64,000 nt of DNA from contig NC_090968.1 in the NCBI RefSeq assembly GCF_040807025.1, positions 5,693,906 through 5,757,905 of the forward strand, given 5' to 3'. Under the pieces are notes generated by a model, which ran no database searches, had not been told where the DNA came from, and saw only the letters and a program-made list of their open reading frames with translations. This document shows positions 43,201 through 52,521 of this stretch, piece by piece. The DNA is from Struthio camelus. Lineage: Eukaryota > Chordata > Aves > Struthioniformes > Struthionidae. Both the position numbers and the translations under genes were made by a program. Each line of letters begins with the position of its first letter. Position 1 is the first letter of the stretch.

Positions 43201-45842
43201 CTCGAGACAAATAGCTGCAGCTCCCGCGCCACTAGATCTCATTTAGATCTCCGCTCGCTCTCCCATTTATCCTCTTCTGTCTCTTTGGGTTTTTTTTTTT
43301 TTTTTATTTTAAACTTTGCTCCTTTCCTCTCCCCGAGTTTCTCCGTTTCGGGGAAGGAGGCGAAAACGCGCTGCCCCAGCTCCAGCCCCCGTTGCTCTTG
43401 TGTTTTGGCCCCAGGTCGCGCCTGGCCGACTTCCACGCCAACTGCCAAGGCTCCCTGCAGTCCCAGAGCGGCTGCCCCGGGGACAACTTCCAGGCGTGCC
43501 TGGGCTCCTACGCCGGGCTCATCGGTGAGTGCCGGCGGCGGCGGGGGCCGGGGGGGCGCGGGCCGGCGCCCGCCCTGCCTCACCCCCCTGCCTTCCCCCC
43601 CCCCGGCCCCGGAGCAGGCTTCGACATGACGCCCAACTACGTGGACGCCGGCACGGCCAGCGTCACCGTCTCGCCCTGGTGCTCCTGCAAAGGCAGCGGC
43701 AACCTGGAGGAGGAGTGCGAGAGGTTCCTGCGGGACTTCACCGAGAACCCCTGCCTCCGTAAGGCTGCCGGGGCCCCGGGCGCGGGCTGGGAGGGAGCCC
43801 GGGGCCGGCCGCCGAGGACGCGGATGGAGGGGGTCTCGGCGGCGCCGGGCTGCTTTCCCGCGCTGCGGTAGCTGCTGCGCGGCGCGGGAGCCAGCGGGGA
43901 GGCGGACACCAGTGGAAAAGCCCCGTGAAAAGCCCAGTGGCTTTCCCCAGGGGAAAGCCTGGCATTACGGCAATCCCCAAGTAATTTTCTTCTCCCCCGC
44001 CAGGAAACGCCATCCAGGCCTTCGGCAACGGCACGGACATGAACCTCTCGGTCAAGAACCCCTTGCCCCCCGTCACCGCGCCGCCCAAGACGGAGAAAAG
44101 CCCGGCCTTGCCCGACGACATCAACGACAGCAACACCATGTACGACACGAGCGTCATCACCACCTGCACCTCCATCCAGGTAGGAGCCTCCCCGGCTGCG
44201 CAGGCTCTTCCGAAAAGCCGGGCGGGCTCAGCCCTCCCGCGCCGGCTCCCTCGCTGGCCTGATGCGCCCGGACGGCAGCGAGGGGAAGCAGGGCGGCCGG
44301 TGTTTTTGTAGCCTCTCCGGCTGCGTCCCGAGGCTTGAAGCACGCAGAAGCTTCCCGAGTCGCACGGATCCGGCCTCTGCTCGGGAGCGGGCGGAGGAGC
44401 CGCGGCCGCGAAACCCGGGAAAGGGACGGCGGCGACGCGCGGGGCTCCGGGCGGTGAAGGATGGAGATAAACCTCACGGCCCGACCTCGCTTTGCCCCGA
44501 GAGGCTGCAGCTGCTTTCGCGCCCGTCTGCCTATCGGCTATTGCTTTCGTTCCTCCCCGCTAACCGCTGCTCTGGGAGGCCGGCTCGCCCCCGGCGCTCG
44601 CCCCCGCTCAGCCGCCCGCCGGCCCCGCTCTCCGTCCGGAGCCGGCGGGATGAGCTGCTGCAGCGGGCTCCGCTGCAGCCCCTGCCCAGAGCCGGGCGCT
44701 CCCGCTGCCGCCCGGCTGGGCATCGCGAGCCGCGGCCCCCGGAGCCGCGCTGCCGCTGCTTTGGAGTCAGAACAGCCGTTCACGTTCCACGTGGTTTGGG
44801 GAAACTCGGAAAACACATGTTTTCTTACATGAGGCAGGGGGTGGCAGTGCCTGGCGGGTCCCGCTTTGCACCTCTGGGGTGAGCTCCCGCCGGGAGAGGA
44901 GCGGGACCGTACTTCCCTGGGAGCTGGCACAGTCACGGCCCCGGGGGCCCCGCGGCCTGGGGTATGGCAGCAACATAAAGAAATACTCCGGCTGCTCCGC
45001 AGGGATGTTTGCAGCAAGGAGCACGGGAGGGAAGTGACCTCAGGAGCTTTGAATGAATTTTTGCAGAGTTGCTTGCTTTGCGCTCATTCTCCTACTTTAA
45101 GCAGGAGCCCAGCAAAGACGTGAAGCAGCCTGGGGAGCAAGGGGCAAGGCTGCCTCCTCCCTCCTCTCCCTCCGCACAGCTCTCTTGACAGCTCTCGGGG
45201 TCTCAAAAGCACATGGAAAGACTTAACGTCGCTTTGGACTGCCGTTTCCGATGCCCCGTGCCAGCGCGGGTGCCCGCTCATCGCAGCCCTGTGCCAGGGA
45301 TGAGAGCGTCGCCCAGCGCCCCGGGGCCGCGCGGACCGCCGGCGGGCGGCAGGAGGATGGGAGACCCCCGTCTTCCTTTGCTCCCTGCTGCAAACCGCGG
45401 CTGCCGGAGGGTTTTGGGGGAGTGGGATGCTGAGCAGATGGGAGTTTGGCGGTTAACGCAGCTAAAACCTCGGGGTGTGCCTGCAGCCCTGGCGCCTGCC
45501 CTCAGCCTTCCTCCCGCTCTCCCTCTCTAGGAGCACGGACCGAAGCTCAACGCGTCCAGAGAGCAGAGCCTGTGCTACTCGGAGGTGAGCGCGGGAAAGG
45601 GGGCTCGGCGGGCGCCGGCGCGGGGGCCACCGCCTGCTGCAGGGTGTCCGGGCACCCACGGGAGCGTGTCCCCACCGGTGCCTAAAGCGCTGCTCTCCCC
45701 TCCTCGCCCGCAGACCCAGCTGACCACGGACCTCATGCCGGACCAGAAGACCTTCGTGGACCAGAAGGCGGCCGGCGGGCGGCAGGCGCCGGGCTGGATC
45801 CTGCCGGCTGCGCCCTTCCTCCTGGCGAAGCTGGCCTTGTAG
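19187..45842 (+). CDS. GFRA2: GFRA2, GDNF family receptor alpha-2 (nine-exon gene, coding span)
   Basis: The joined exons 19187-19226, 24438-24752, 28335-28418, 32413-32761, 43415-43524, 43618-43758, 44004-44179, 45531-45584 and 45714-45842 give 465 residues plus stop. Human GFRA2 has 464. The start [13 protein letters not shown], the three cysteine-rich repeats (about 40-105, 159-239, 249-345), the hinge and the hydrophobic C-terminus identify GFRA2 rather than GFRA1, 3 or 4, and it reads closest to chicken GFRA2. In the family this is a GPI-anchored neuronal surface co-receptor that binds neurturin, mainly through D2, and assembles with RET. It lacks an intracellular domain and signals through RET. 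All eight introns are GT-AG and phase-compatible, and no frameshift or internal stop is present. It is the only gene I can support here. Introns total about 25 kb. The identification is from memory of family sequences, not from a database search. Confidence 0.97.
19227..24437 (+). other. GFRA2: GFRA2 intron 1
   Basis: 5,211 bp from GTGAGT to TGCAG, in phase 1. The content is GC-rich and I recognise no further exon in it. Predicted ORFs on both strands do not correspond to any family I know. Moderately AT-rich stretches near 21.34-21.66 and 23.67-23.90 kb have no distinctive structure. Confidence 0.9.
24438..24752 (+). CDS. GFRA2: GFRA2 coding exon 2 (domain D1)
   Basis: The exon encodes residues 14-118 and the first base of codon 119. 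It is 315 nt, with acceptor TGCAG at 24433-24437 and donor GTACGC at 24753. It carries the first GDNF-receptor cysteine-rich repeat with Cys 40, 47, 53, 63, 78, 93, 95 and 105, the same eight positions as human GFRA2. The block [25 protein letters not shown] (about 40-70) and the [13 protein letters not shown] segment are family hallmarks. D1 is the least critical domain for ligand binding in this family. Residues 16-22 differ from the human and chicken forms I recall and include an extra Cys19 in the predicted signal-peptide end. The human D1 glycosylation site around residue 52 is absent. Confidence 0.97.
25270..25360 (+). repeat. Possible decayed MIR-like SINE, sense orientation
   Basis: The segment carries TGGGCAAGTC, then a CTCTCC and TTTTCC pyrimidine stretch, then TAAAGCACTCTGAGATC, in the order found in the central and 3' parts of amniote core-SINEs. 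Similarity is by eye and patchy. Confidence 0.35.
26185..26245 (+). repeat. Possible ancient SINE tail
   Basis: ATTTCAAAGGGCTCTGCAAA followed by CATGAATGAA resembles the conserved tail CAAAGCGCTTTACAAACAT found in several ancient vertebrate SINE families. Only about 45 bp is alignable by eye, so the family cannot be named. Confidence 0.35.
28335..28418 (+). CDS. GFRA2: GFRA2 coding exon 3 (D1-D2 linker)
   Basis: The exon is 84 nt and encodes the end of G119 through residue 146 plus one base. Acceptor CTCTAG is at 28329-28334 and donor GTAATA at 28419. The peptide [20 protein letters not shown] followed by RLASIFSG is essentially identical to the mammalian sequence, which makes this small exon unambiguous. 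It links D1 to D2 and contributes acidic and aromatic residues at the start of the ligand-binding half. Both ends are phase 1, so it can be skipped together with exon 2. Confidence 0.97.
28419..32412 (+). other. GFRA2: GFRA2 intron 3
   Basis: 3,994 bp, GTAATA to GGGCAG, phase 1. It holds an antisense MIR-like SINE at about 30514-30605 and an AT-rich stretch at 31240-31380. The long ORFs around 29.0-30.8 kb are compositionally biased and unsupported as genes. Confidence 0.9.
30514..30605 (-). repeat. MIR-type core-SINE fragment, antisense to GFRA2
   Basis: Read on the + strand, GAGGCAGGAGGATCAAGTG, then GCCCAAGG, CTGTACAG, GGAGCGAGGGTTCGAGCCC follows the antisense MIR consensus (GAGGCACAGAGAGGTTAAGTG, GCCCAAGG, TCACACAG, GGCAGAGCCGGGATTCGAACCC) in order and spacing. 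The GGTTCGAGCCC element is the tRNA-derived B-box region. MIR elements predate the amniote radiation, so a recognisable copy in a sauropsid intron is plausible. Confidence 0.6.
32413..32761 (+). CDS. GFRA2: GFRA2 coding exon 4 (domain D2 and start of D3)
   Basis: The exon is 349 nt and encodes the end of G147 to C262 and two bases of R263. The acceptor is GGGCAG before 32413 and the donor GTAAGG starts at 32762. It holds all of D2 (Cys 159, 166, 172, 183, 193, 198, 220, 222, 227, 239), the principal ligand-binding domain in the family, and opens D3 (Cys 249, 256, 262). The basic helix around [12 protein letters not shown] (195-206) and the CAERRRQTI segment (227-235) are strongly conserved family features. 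The D1-D2 linker here (MDPTANSKS) is two residues shorter than in human and matches the bird form I recall. Confidence 0.98.
34488..34599 (+). repeat. Tandem duplication, units of 61 and 51 bp
   Basis: Copy 1 (34488-34548) and copy 2 (34549-34599) abut exactly. They share CGCCGCGGGACGG at the start and a run of about 34 bp ending GGGCAGCTC, and differ by a 10-bp indel and very few substitutions. High identity indicates a recent duplication. Confidence 0.9.
37500..37880. promoter_or_regulatory. Candidate intronic enhancer in GFRA2 intron 4
   Basis: About 380 bp of AT-rich DNA in a GC-rich intron. It contains a consensus AP-1 site TGACTCA (37618-37624), a forkhead site GTAAACA (37637-37643) and many AATTAAA/TTAATT homeodomain-type motifs. 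Both strands are rich in stop codons except short frames, so this is not an exon. The enhancer role is inference. Confidence 0.4.
43415..43524 (+). CDS. GFRA2: GFRA2 coding exon 5 (domain D3, first part)
   Basis: The exon is 110 nt and encodes the last base of R263 through I299 plus one base of G300. Acceptor CCCCAG is at 43409-43414 and donor GTGAGT at 43525. It contributes Cys 273, 283 and 291 of D3 and the conserved [10 protein letters not shown] and [11 protein letters not shown] blocks. The loop [13 protein letters not shown] (275-287) is more variable between species. A pyrimidine-rich stretch with a T-run at about 43290-43306 lies about 110-125 bp upstream of the acceptor. The following intron is only 93 bp. 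Confidence 0.97.
43525..43617 (+). other. GFRA2: GFRA2 intron 5
   Basis: Only 93 bp, GTGAGT to GAGCAG, almost entirely G and C with a C-rich pyrimidine tract before the acceptor. It is the shortest intron of the gene. Confidence 0.95.
43618..43758 (+). CDS. GFRA2: GFRA2 coding exon 6 (domain D3, second part)
   Basis: The exon is 141 nt, the same length as the corresponding human segment, and encodes the end of G300 to L346 plus one base of R347. The acceptor is GAGCAG and the donor GTAAGG at 43759. It completes D3 with Cys 321, 323, 333 and 345 in the family pattern [11 protein letters not shown] followed by [16 protein letters not shown]. Substitutions against human cluster at 310-317, a variable surface segment. 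Confidence 0.97.
43759..44003 (+). other. GFRA2: GFRA2 intron 6
   Basis: 245 bp, GTAAGG to GCCAG, phase 1. The 3' half has a good TTTTCTTCTCCCCC pyrimidine tract. No other feature is seen. Confidence 0.95.
44004..44179 (+). CDS. GFRA2: GFRA2 coding exon 7 (D3 end and hinge)
   Basis: The exon is 176 nt and encodes the end of R347 to Q405, finishing in phase 0. The acceptor is GCCAG before 44004 and the donor GTAGGA starts at 44180. It begins with the conserved [11 protein letters not shown] block. It then becomes a proline- and serine-rich hinge (about 359-395) and ends with [10 protein letters not shown], in which Cys401 probably pairs with Cys420 of exon 8. Potential N-glycosylation sequons are at N355 (NGT), N360 (NLS) and N387 (NDS). 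The hinge diverges from mammals but agrees with the bird sequence I recall ([13 protein letters not shown]). Confidence 0.96.
44180..45530 (+). other. GFRA2: GFRA2 intron 7
   Basis: 1,351 bp, GTAGGA to CTCTAG, phase 0, GC-rich with no recognisable internal feature. ORFs on both strands are compositionally biased and unsupported. Confidence 0.93.
45531..45584 (+). CDS. GFRA2: GFRA2 coding exon 8 (C-terminal stalk)
   Basis: The exon is 54 nt, 18 codons, phase 0 on both sides, encoding [18 protein letters not shown] (406-423). The acceptor is CTCTAG at 45525-45530 and the donor GTGAGC at 45585. It contains an N412-A-S sequon, also present at the equivalent place in mammals, and Cys420, the likely partner of Cys401. 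Because it is a symmetrical phase-0 exon it could be skipped in frame, at the cost of that cysteine. Confidence 0.95.
45585..45713 (+). other. GFRA2: GFRA2 intron 8
   Basis: 129 bp, GTGAGC to CCGCAG, phase 0, GC-rich. Confidence 0.94.
45714..45842 (+). CDS. GFRA2: GFRA2 coding exon 9 (GPI signal and stop)
   Basis: The exon encodes residues 424-465 and the TAG stop at 45840-45842, after the acceptor CCGCAG at 45708-45713. The sequence runs [22 protein letters not shown] (424-445), then RQAPG and a hydrophobic tail W451-L465. This is the layout of a GPI-attachment signal: small residues A442-G445 as candidate omega sites, a short polar spacer, and a hydrophobic C-terminus that is removed in the ER. 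GPI attachment is established for the family; the exact omega site is inferred. Confidence 0.96.
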   Translation, partial: TQLTTDLMPDQKTFVDQKAAGGRQAPGWILPAAPFLLAKLAL

Positions 45843-46667
45843 AGGGGCGAGGAGCAGCGCCGGCAGGGCAGGCGGCCGCGGCACGGGCGCCGCTGCCCAC
45901 CCGCCCGCCCGCCCGCAGAAGCTCCGGCAGCAGCGCTCGCTCTCGGCCCCTTTCCGCTGGGCGCTTCTGCTGCTTGAGGAAGGGAAGCGAAAGGGACAGC
46001 TCGTGTCCAAGCCTGCCGCGCTCACGCGTAGCGACGCTGCCAGCCCCCCACAACGTGCCGGGCGGCAGGAGGACCCTCGAGACGCTGGGAAACTTTTTGG
46101 TGGTTTTCTTTCCATTTTTTTCCTTCTTCCTTCCTTTTTCTTTCTTTTTTTTTTTTTTTTTTCCCAAGAGTGCATTGGGTTTCTTTTCTAAAGCAAGAGC
46201 CCGAGGCTCGGACCAAAACCCACGCGCCGTACCGAAAGCGCTCGCAGGGAGCCAAAGCTGCGAACGGAAACGGAGGCGGGGGGAAACCACGCGGCGGCAG
46301 CGAGCCGAGCTCAGCCCCGGCCGCCCGCCAGGGACGCGGCCCCGGCACGCAGGCGTTTCCAGCGTCGGACGCGGCGGGCCGCGGGACCGCGGACGTTTCC
46401 CGGCGCAGGGGGACTCTCCTTACCTACTCACGTCGGTGTTATTAGTTTTTCTTTCCCGTGGTTGGCAACGATCTTAAAATCAAAGAGAAAAGACACTAAT
46501 GTTCAAGCGCCGGGAGGTTGTCCTGATGTTTTCGTATGGAGAGGCAGGTTTTCTTTTTTCCTTCGTCCTGTTGAACTTGGGTTGGACAAAAGGGGCCACC
46601 TACGGCTGGAAACCTCTCTCTGTTACTCTCGCAGTTTCCTTTCTCTTATACATACATATATAGAGTA

Positions 46668-46710
46668 TGTATATAGCATTCACCTATACTTACATATATG
46701 TATGTATATA
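46668..46710 (+). promoter_or_regulatory. Two Pumilio-type TGTATATA elements in the 3' UTR
   Basis: TGTATATA occurs at 46668-46675 and again at 46703-46710, both exact matches to TGTANATA, the binding site of PUM1/PUM2. They sit in a TA-rich repeat, so chance occurrence is possible. Confidence 0.4.
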
Positions 46711-46847
46711 TAACCATATACATATACAGTGTGGCTTTTTTATTTCCTTTTTTTTTAAAGAAAAAAAAAGATGAAATGGCAACAACAGCAACTAAAAATG
46801 TATTATTGTAAAGTTTATTTTTTTTAAATAATGTCTATAACGGAAAA

Positions 46848-46853
46848 AATAAA
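46848..46853 (+). terminator. GFRA2: GFRA2 polyadenylation signal AATAAA
   Basis: This canonical AATAAA hexamer lies about 1.0 kb after the stop codon, in an A/T-rich context that gives way to GC-rich sequence about 30 nt downstream. It is the first well-placed AATAAA after the stop that I noticed. Confidence 0.75.
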
Positions 46854-47189
46854 CCGAGAACAAACCAAGAAACTGAAAACAGGGCCGAGGAGCAGAACCC
46901 GCGCCCTGCCTGCCTGCGGGCTGGGGCCAGGCCTGAAACAAGGGTGACTCGAAGCACGGCTGGGCTCGGAGGCGCCGGGCGGAGCGCGCGGATTTGGGTC
47001 GGGCTCTACAGCTCGCCGAGCCGCCTGGCGCTCCCGGACTTCTTTGCTTCGGGAGACGACCAACCCAGCAAACGTTTCAAAGGAACTGACACGTTCCCCT
47101 GTGATGGGGCGTTGGGTATTTTTTTTTTTTAAAAAAATGTGAGATCACTTTGTTTTTGGAAATACCATCCCCCTTTTCTTAGCATCCTT

Positions 47190-47206
47190 CCCCCCCCCCC
47201 CCCCCC
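47190..47206 (+). repeat. C17 homopolymer
   Basis: Seventeen consecutive C residues about 340 bp beyond the GFRA2 poly(A) signal; length may be affected by sequencing error. Confidence 0.9.
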
Positions 47207-50200
47207 GGCCACCTGACAGCGCTTGAAAACAAAACGCAACATTAAAATTTGGGTCACACAAAACATCAGGTTTTACTTGAATGTTTTTTTTTTTTTGGGG
47301 GGGAGTCAAACGAAGACGGTTCTTTTTCCGCTTTACTGGCCGTGCCAGGGAACAGGAAGGTCAACCCGCCTACGGCTCTGCCCGCCACGAAACGGGGCGG
47401 CACGGGGCACTTCGGGGACTTGCAGGCGCCCGCGAAACGCCCAAAAGCCGAGCCGTGCGCCGGGGAGAGCGGACACGTCGCGTCTCTGGCGCCGCGGGCT
47501 CCGGGGCTCTCCGCCGGGCCTTGGTGCCTCTGCCCGAGGACGGAGCTTGTGCTCGCTCTCGGGGCGAAACCGCGGCCGGCTGGGCGAGCGGCCGAGGTCG
47601 CTGCTCGTCCGCACCTTTTTCAGCTGCGGTCGGCCGAGGGGGTCGAAGCTCTTGCGGCGGACGGAGGCGCCGAGCCGCCCCGACTCCCCGGGGATGGGCT
47701 GAGCGCACCGCGCGGCGCAGGCTGGCTCGGACAGCGGTTTGATTTCCTGTCTCCCTTGATGGCTTCTCGAGGCTAGAAACATCCAGGGCTTTCCTGAAGA
47801 CGGTAAGAACTCCTTTGCTTCAAGGTGCAAACTTCTGCTCAGAGAGGGAGGTCCCCTATGGCTCAAGTTCATTCCTGCAATGCCCCTGCTCTCTCGGGGC
47901 AATTAAGGAGGCGGCTAACGAGCTGGGGGCTGCGGCTAGGGCTAGCTCGGGGCAGGCTGCCCTGGGGGCAATGGCCCAAAGCTTGCTCGGCCGCAGCCTT
48001 TCACCCTCTCCTCCCGGGTGGCATCACAATTAGCAGTGTTTGGAGACACCTGGGTCCTGCAGCACAGCTTCCTGATGTAATTACTGCTGCAAATGAGCAA
48101 TGGATTAAATCATGAAGAAAGGAGGGGGGGAACAATTATATACGGTTGCCAAAGGTCACAGCTCTGCCCACCTTGCAGCAAGCAACCCTCAGGATGGGTC
48201 AAGGCTTTTTTTTCTCCTTTAAATTGTCTTCTTTTGGGGAGCCAGGTGTTTCAGGTTTGGGGCTTGCTCAGGACTGGAGTAAATTCTGTACCAGGTTTCT
48301 GCCCCCTGCTTTGGGGTTGTTGCACCCCTGGGAGAGGGAAGAGCCTGGCCTTGGGGTCTGCTAGCGTGAAACAAGGGCTGTGAGGATGGGGCAAAGGCAG
48401 AGGACCCTCGAGGCAGCGTGGGATGGAGAGATGAAAGATCACTGCCAGCTCCCGCATCCAAGCCCAGCGTGGTGCTGCCAGGTCGGGTGGGCACCAGGTG
48501 AGGCCTCAATAGCTCCTGTCCCATGTTCTCTGTGATGCAAATGCTGTTTTTCTCCTTCCCCCCCTCCCCTCCTCCCCTGCTGTTTGTGGTGCAGAGCCTG
48601 GGCTGGAGAGGAAAATCCCAGGGTAGGGGGGGGAGTGAGGTCAATGGTGATGTGCATAGTGGCTTATGCACCTTTGGACCCACCAAATCCCCCTGGTGCC
48701 AGAGCCTGGCTGGGCGGCGCTGGGGGTCTGGAGCAACGTCAGGTTTTCTGCACCTTCCCCACTGCTCAGCAGCCCTCCCCAGGTGAAGGGGCCAGCACCG
48801 ACGGGCGCAGCGGAGAGAGAGCGCGGTGCTGCTGCGGGGTCGCCCCTCCGGCTCTGCGAGGGAGGGAGGAGCAGGCTGAGCTGGGCCAACGTGTGAGCAG
48901 CGGGCGCTGGAGCCGCGATGGGCGGTCGCTCCTGCTCGTGGCCTTCCTGTGCTCTCAGGTGGCAGCGGTGGCTTTGGGTGGCTTCTGCAGGGCCTGGCGT
49001 AGGTGGAGCGCCCCCAGGGCTGCTCTGGTGCCGGTGCTGCTTGGGACCCGGGTGCAATTGCCCTGCCTGCACTGGAGCCCCCCCGCGGGGGGACGGGGCG
49101 GAAGCGCCTCTTCATTAGTGTCAGAAAACCTCCTCTGCGGAAAGCGGCCCTGGGGGAGGGACGGTGTCGAGGAGTCCTTATTTACCTCTTGTTCTGGAAC
49201 AGGCCTTGAAATCTCGGACTGGCGCCAGCAGCCGCTTCTGCTGCCGATAAATTCCTTTTTGGAAAGACAGATTTAACATTTACCGTAGCGGCTTTGTGCT
49301 CACAAAAGCCCGCATGCAAGCAAAGCCTTTGGATAGCCTGCCGCCACGGCGGTGGAGGCGTGCGGAAACCTGAGAGCCCGCCGGGACGGGGCCGTCCGCA
49401 CTAACTCCTTCCACCTGCAGGCAAACAGCTCCAAAAGGGAGAGTGGCCAAATGATCCTGCCCCGAGGGCCTGGAAAAAGCAGGGAGGAACTCATCCGGCT
49501 GCTGGGGCGCTGCGCCGGGCCCGCTTCCCCGGCGCTCGCCGCCTCTCCCTGCTCCGACAACTAATAACCCGTCTCCAACACGCTCCTTCAACCACAAAAT
49601 AACCCCAGATACTTTCTTCAGCATACTCCGAGTACATTAATTACAGAAGAGAGAAATGCCTGTGCTTCCAGTTACTGCCTAGCAGTGAAAAACGACTGAG
49701 TGTAAAACATGTCTGCTAGATAATTAACTTCATAGATAATTTCTTCTTCATTTTGACTCAATTACTTCCTTGATACGAGAAAGTGCTGAAAAGACTTTTT
49801 TGGATGTTGCATAAAGCAATAATTGAATGCAGCCACTAACGCTTTCCCAGAGAGCCTCCCTGTCCCCGATAAAGAAAGCGGGGTGGAAATCGTGTGCAAT
49901 CCCTGCTCGGGAGCCGCTGGGAGCAGCAACTTTCAAGCTGCTGTCGCCTGTGCGAAGGTGCTGCGGTGGCAGCAGTGCCACCGTCGACGTCACCGCAGAG
50001 CCATAGGATGCCGCCCGCGCCGGGTGCGGAGGAGAGGGGCGAGCGCCGGCCACCGGAGGAGGGGTGGCAAGGACGGGCCCGACGGTGCCCAAAGCGCTCT
50101 GGCTTGGAAACAACACTCTTGAGATTTCTCTATTATTTTTTTTCTTTTTTTTTTTTTTAGAAGGATAGGAACTTTGGAAGGAGTTTTTGCAGGCAATATC

Positions 50201-52506
50201 GAGCAGAAACCTGGAGTTAGCGAAGCAAGCCACAAGCCGTGTTTGCTGTTAGCAGCCGCTTGTTCCCCTTCTCGTGAAAGGCAGGGTTTTGTTTGCCCGT
50301 GCGAGCGGGTGTCCGAGGGATGCTCCCCTCTCCGGCCGCGATCTGGCACCCCGTGCAGCCACGCGCGGCTCCTCGGGTCCTGTGCCGGAGTCGGGGCAAA
50401 TCGTCTAATTAGAGCAGATCAACCCATGAGGATTTCCTCCTCTGTTTACTGGATGGAGCTCTCCGTTCCCCAGCTGTGCCTCGCGTCCACCCAAGCTAGC
50501 AGGCAAATTAAACAGAGAAAGCAATTTAACCTAGTTGGAGACCAAAGCATCCTGCTTAATGCTGTGCATAAATTTCCAAGCTGTTTGCTCCTGGGCATCA
50601 AAGGAGGAGCTGACTGCTCAGTGCCCCCGGAAAGCCGCGAGTGATGCTCCAGGACGGGGCAGGGGCGCCGGCGAGGTGGCCTTGGGCATCCTGGCTCGCT
50701 GCCCCTTGGCTTCCCTCCCCAGGGCGCTCACCTGCGCGCTGCCGCAAGCTGAGCTCGGCACCCGGCTGGCACGGAGGCTCCTCCGTCTGCTTGTGCCAGC
50801 AGGGCTTTTTAAGCGGTGACAAATTCTCTGAGTTACTTGCAGGAAATGCCAACCGGTGGGAGCGCTAGGAGGAGGAAAGGAGGGGAAAAAAAATTGATTT
50901 CAGAGCTACTTTTAAAAATAGCTTCCATTTTGTATTTTGTACCAAAAATACAAATGTACAAAACTAAGGTGCCGTCAAACTTGGGGGGGGAGGGGGAGAA
51001 GCACTTTCTAGAAAATTGGTTTTAATGGCTTCCTATGAAAAGCCATATTTCACTGAAATTACTTCAAGACAAAAACTTCTCGGCGATGCAGATTGCGGCT
51101 AGCAGGCACGCGGACCTCTCGCGGCTGCAGACCACCCCCCGGTAGGCGGGTGGCGTGCACCGGCCGCTGAGCGGCTCCCGATCTGCCAAATCGCGTAACG
51201 GGACGGAAGAGGGGAACCCAAGGGTGCCCTTCCCTCCCCTGGACGACGGCACGCAGGGAGTCCAGGCACATCGGCGCCCATGGCTGGGCATTGCATTGGG
51301 TGGGTACAGGAGGAAAATGGGAGCTCTGGGTGGCCGTGGGAGGCAATCGTCCTGCTCTGCGCTGTGTCTGCAGGATGTTCCTGCTATGTAAATGCCTGGG
51401 AAGAGAAAGGGAAGGCGTTCATAACTGCGGCGAGGGATGAGAAATGCTCTTCAGTGTCCCTGTCACTGAGAAAAGTGGCAGAGAAAGGGAGTAAAGCTTT
51501 CCAGCTGCTTGCAATTTAACAGTAAACAGCTCTGATGCTTCATCTTGTCTTAGACTCCCCTTCCAGCTTGTATCTCTCTCTCTTTCTATCCCAAGATCAA
51601 TAACTTTGCAAGAAAGATCAAAACTTCCACAGGAGAAGAGATTTAAAATCCAGTAAAACTGGCCAGCTGGCAACTGTATTAAAAGAACAACCCCTCATCT
51701 TCTACCGGGAAGAGTTACAGCCACCAAACCTCTTTGTTTAACCTTTGGGCTTGCAACGAAGTGCACTGGCATGCAGGGAAGCGCCCAGGCTTAACACTGT
51801 TAGATAAAGCAAATCCTGAAACGCACCTGTAATAAATTTCAAGCAGCCGTGATGTAAGGCTTATTACACAGCGGTGTTAGGTGGGACAACCAGGGGGCTA
51901 ATTTAATACAGGAATTTATTGGGTTTAGCAAGTACATTTTAAAGGGCCATATAACCTTGTAAAGAAGGTTTAAGATCCTCCGCAGCAAGCGGGTCCGTGG
52001 CTTTGCCGTTGTGGCACAGGGAAGGGAGCCGCCACGCAGCGACTGGCACGAGGAGATGCCGGAGCTGGGATGCAGGGAGCGGGGCAGCTCCCTTGGCATA
52101 AAAACAACCCCGGATCCGCTCCGAAAGGCCGTGTGAGCGCGAAGCAGCTCAGCCCCGTGCTCCCTCCTGCCCAGCCCGGGCTCAGCGCTGCCCAAAGCGG
52201 CTGCGTCCCTGCAAATTATTCCTCGGCGCCTGCCACGTCTTTGCATGCGTTAATTGGACTCAGTGAGTAAAACACAACTGAGCAAAGACTCTAATTCCCT
52301 GTCTGTATATTCATTACAGAAGCAGCAGCAACAGGGATGTCAAGGAGGATTAAGTGGAGAGCCGGGAAGTTGCAGGCGGTTATGGTACAAGCTGCAAACG
52401 TGCTCGCTCGCTCGCGTGCACGTGTGCTGCGGGAACAGCTCCCCATCGCGCTTGCAACAGCCTTTCCAGCCTCAACTCTCCCCAGGATCTGGAGTCTGGA
52501 AGTGAT

Positions 52507-52521
52507 TCTCTCTCTCTCTCT
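52507..52521 (+). repeat. TC microsatellite
   Basis: A short (TC)n run. Confidence 0.8.

Larger units (their letters stand above)
32762..43414 (+). other. GFRA2: GFRA2 intron 4
   Basis: 10,653 bp, GTAAGG to CCCCAG, phase 2, the largest intron. It contains a tandem duplication (34488-34599), a strongly AT-rich block (37500-37880) with AP-1 and forkhead motifs, a stretch at 39940-40230 open on both strands, and AT-rich sequence at 41930-42350. I see no supported additional coding exon. Confidence 0.9.
45843..46870 (+). other. GFRA2: GFRA2 3' untranslated region
   Basis: This is the sequence from the stop codon to about 20 nt after the AATAAA at 46848. It starts GC-rich, including a CCCG repeat near 45899-45914. 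It then has a T-rich tract (46108-46163) and becomes AT-rich with TA/CATA repeats (46645-46730). Two TGTATATA motifs (46668-46675 and 46703-46710) match the Pumilio response element TGTANATA. The cleavage position is inferred from the poly(A) signal. Confidence 0.75.

Noticed and set aside
48140-48200. Another possible MIR fragment (TTGCCAAAGGTCACAG)
   Set aside because: Only about 16 bp matches, with no flanking landmarks; too short to support.
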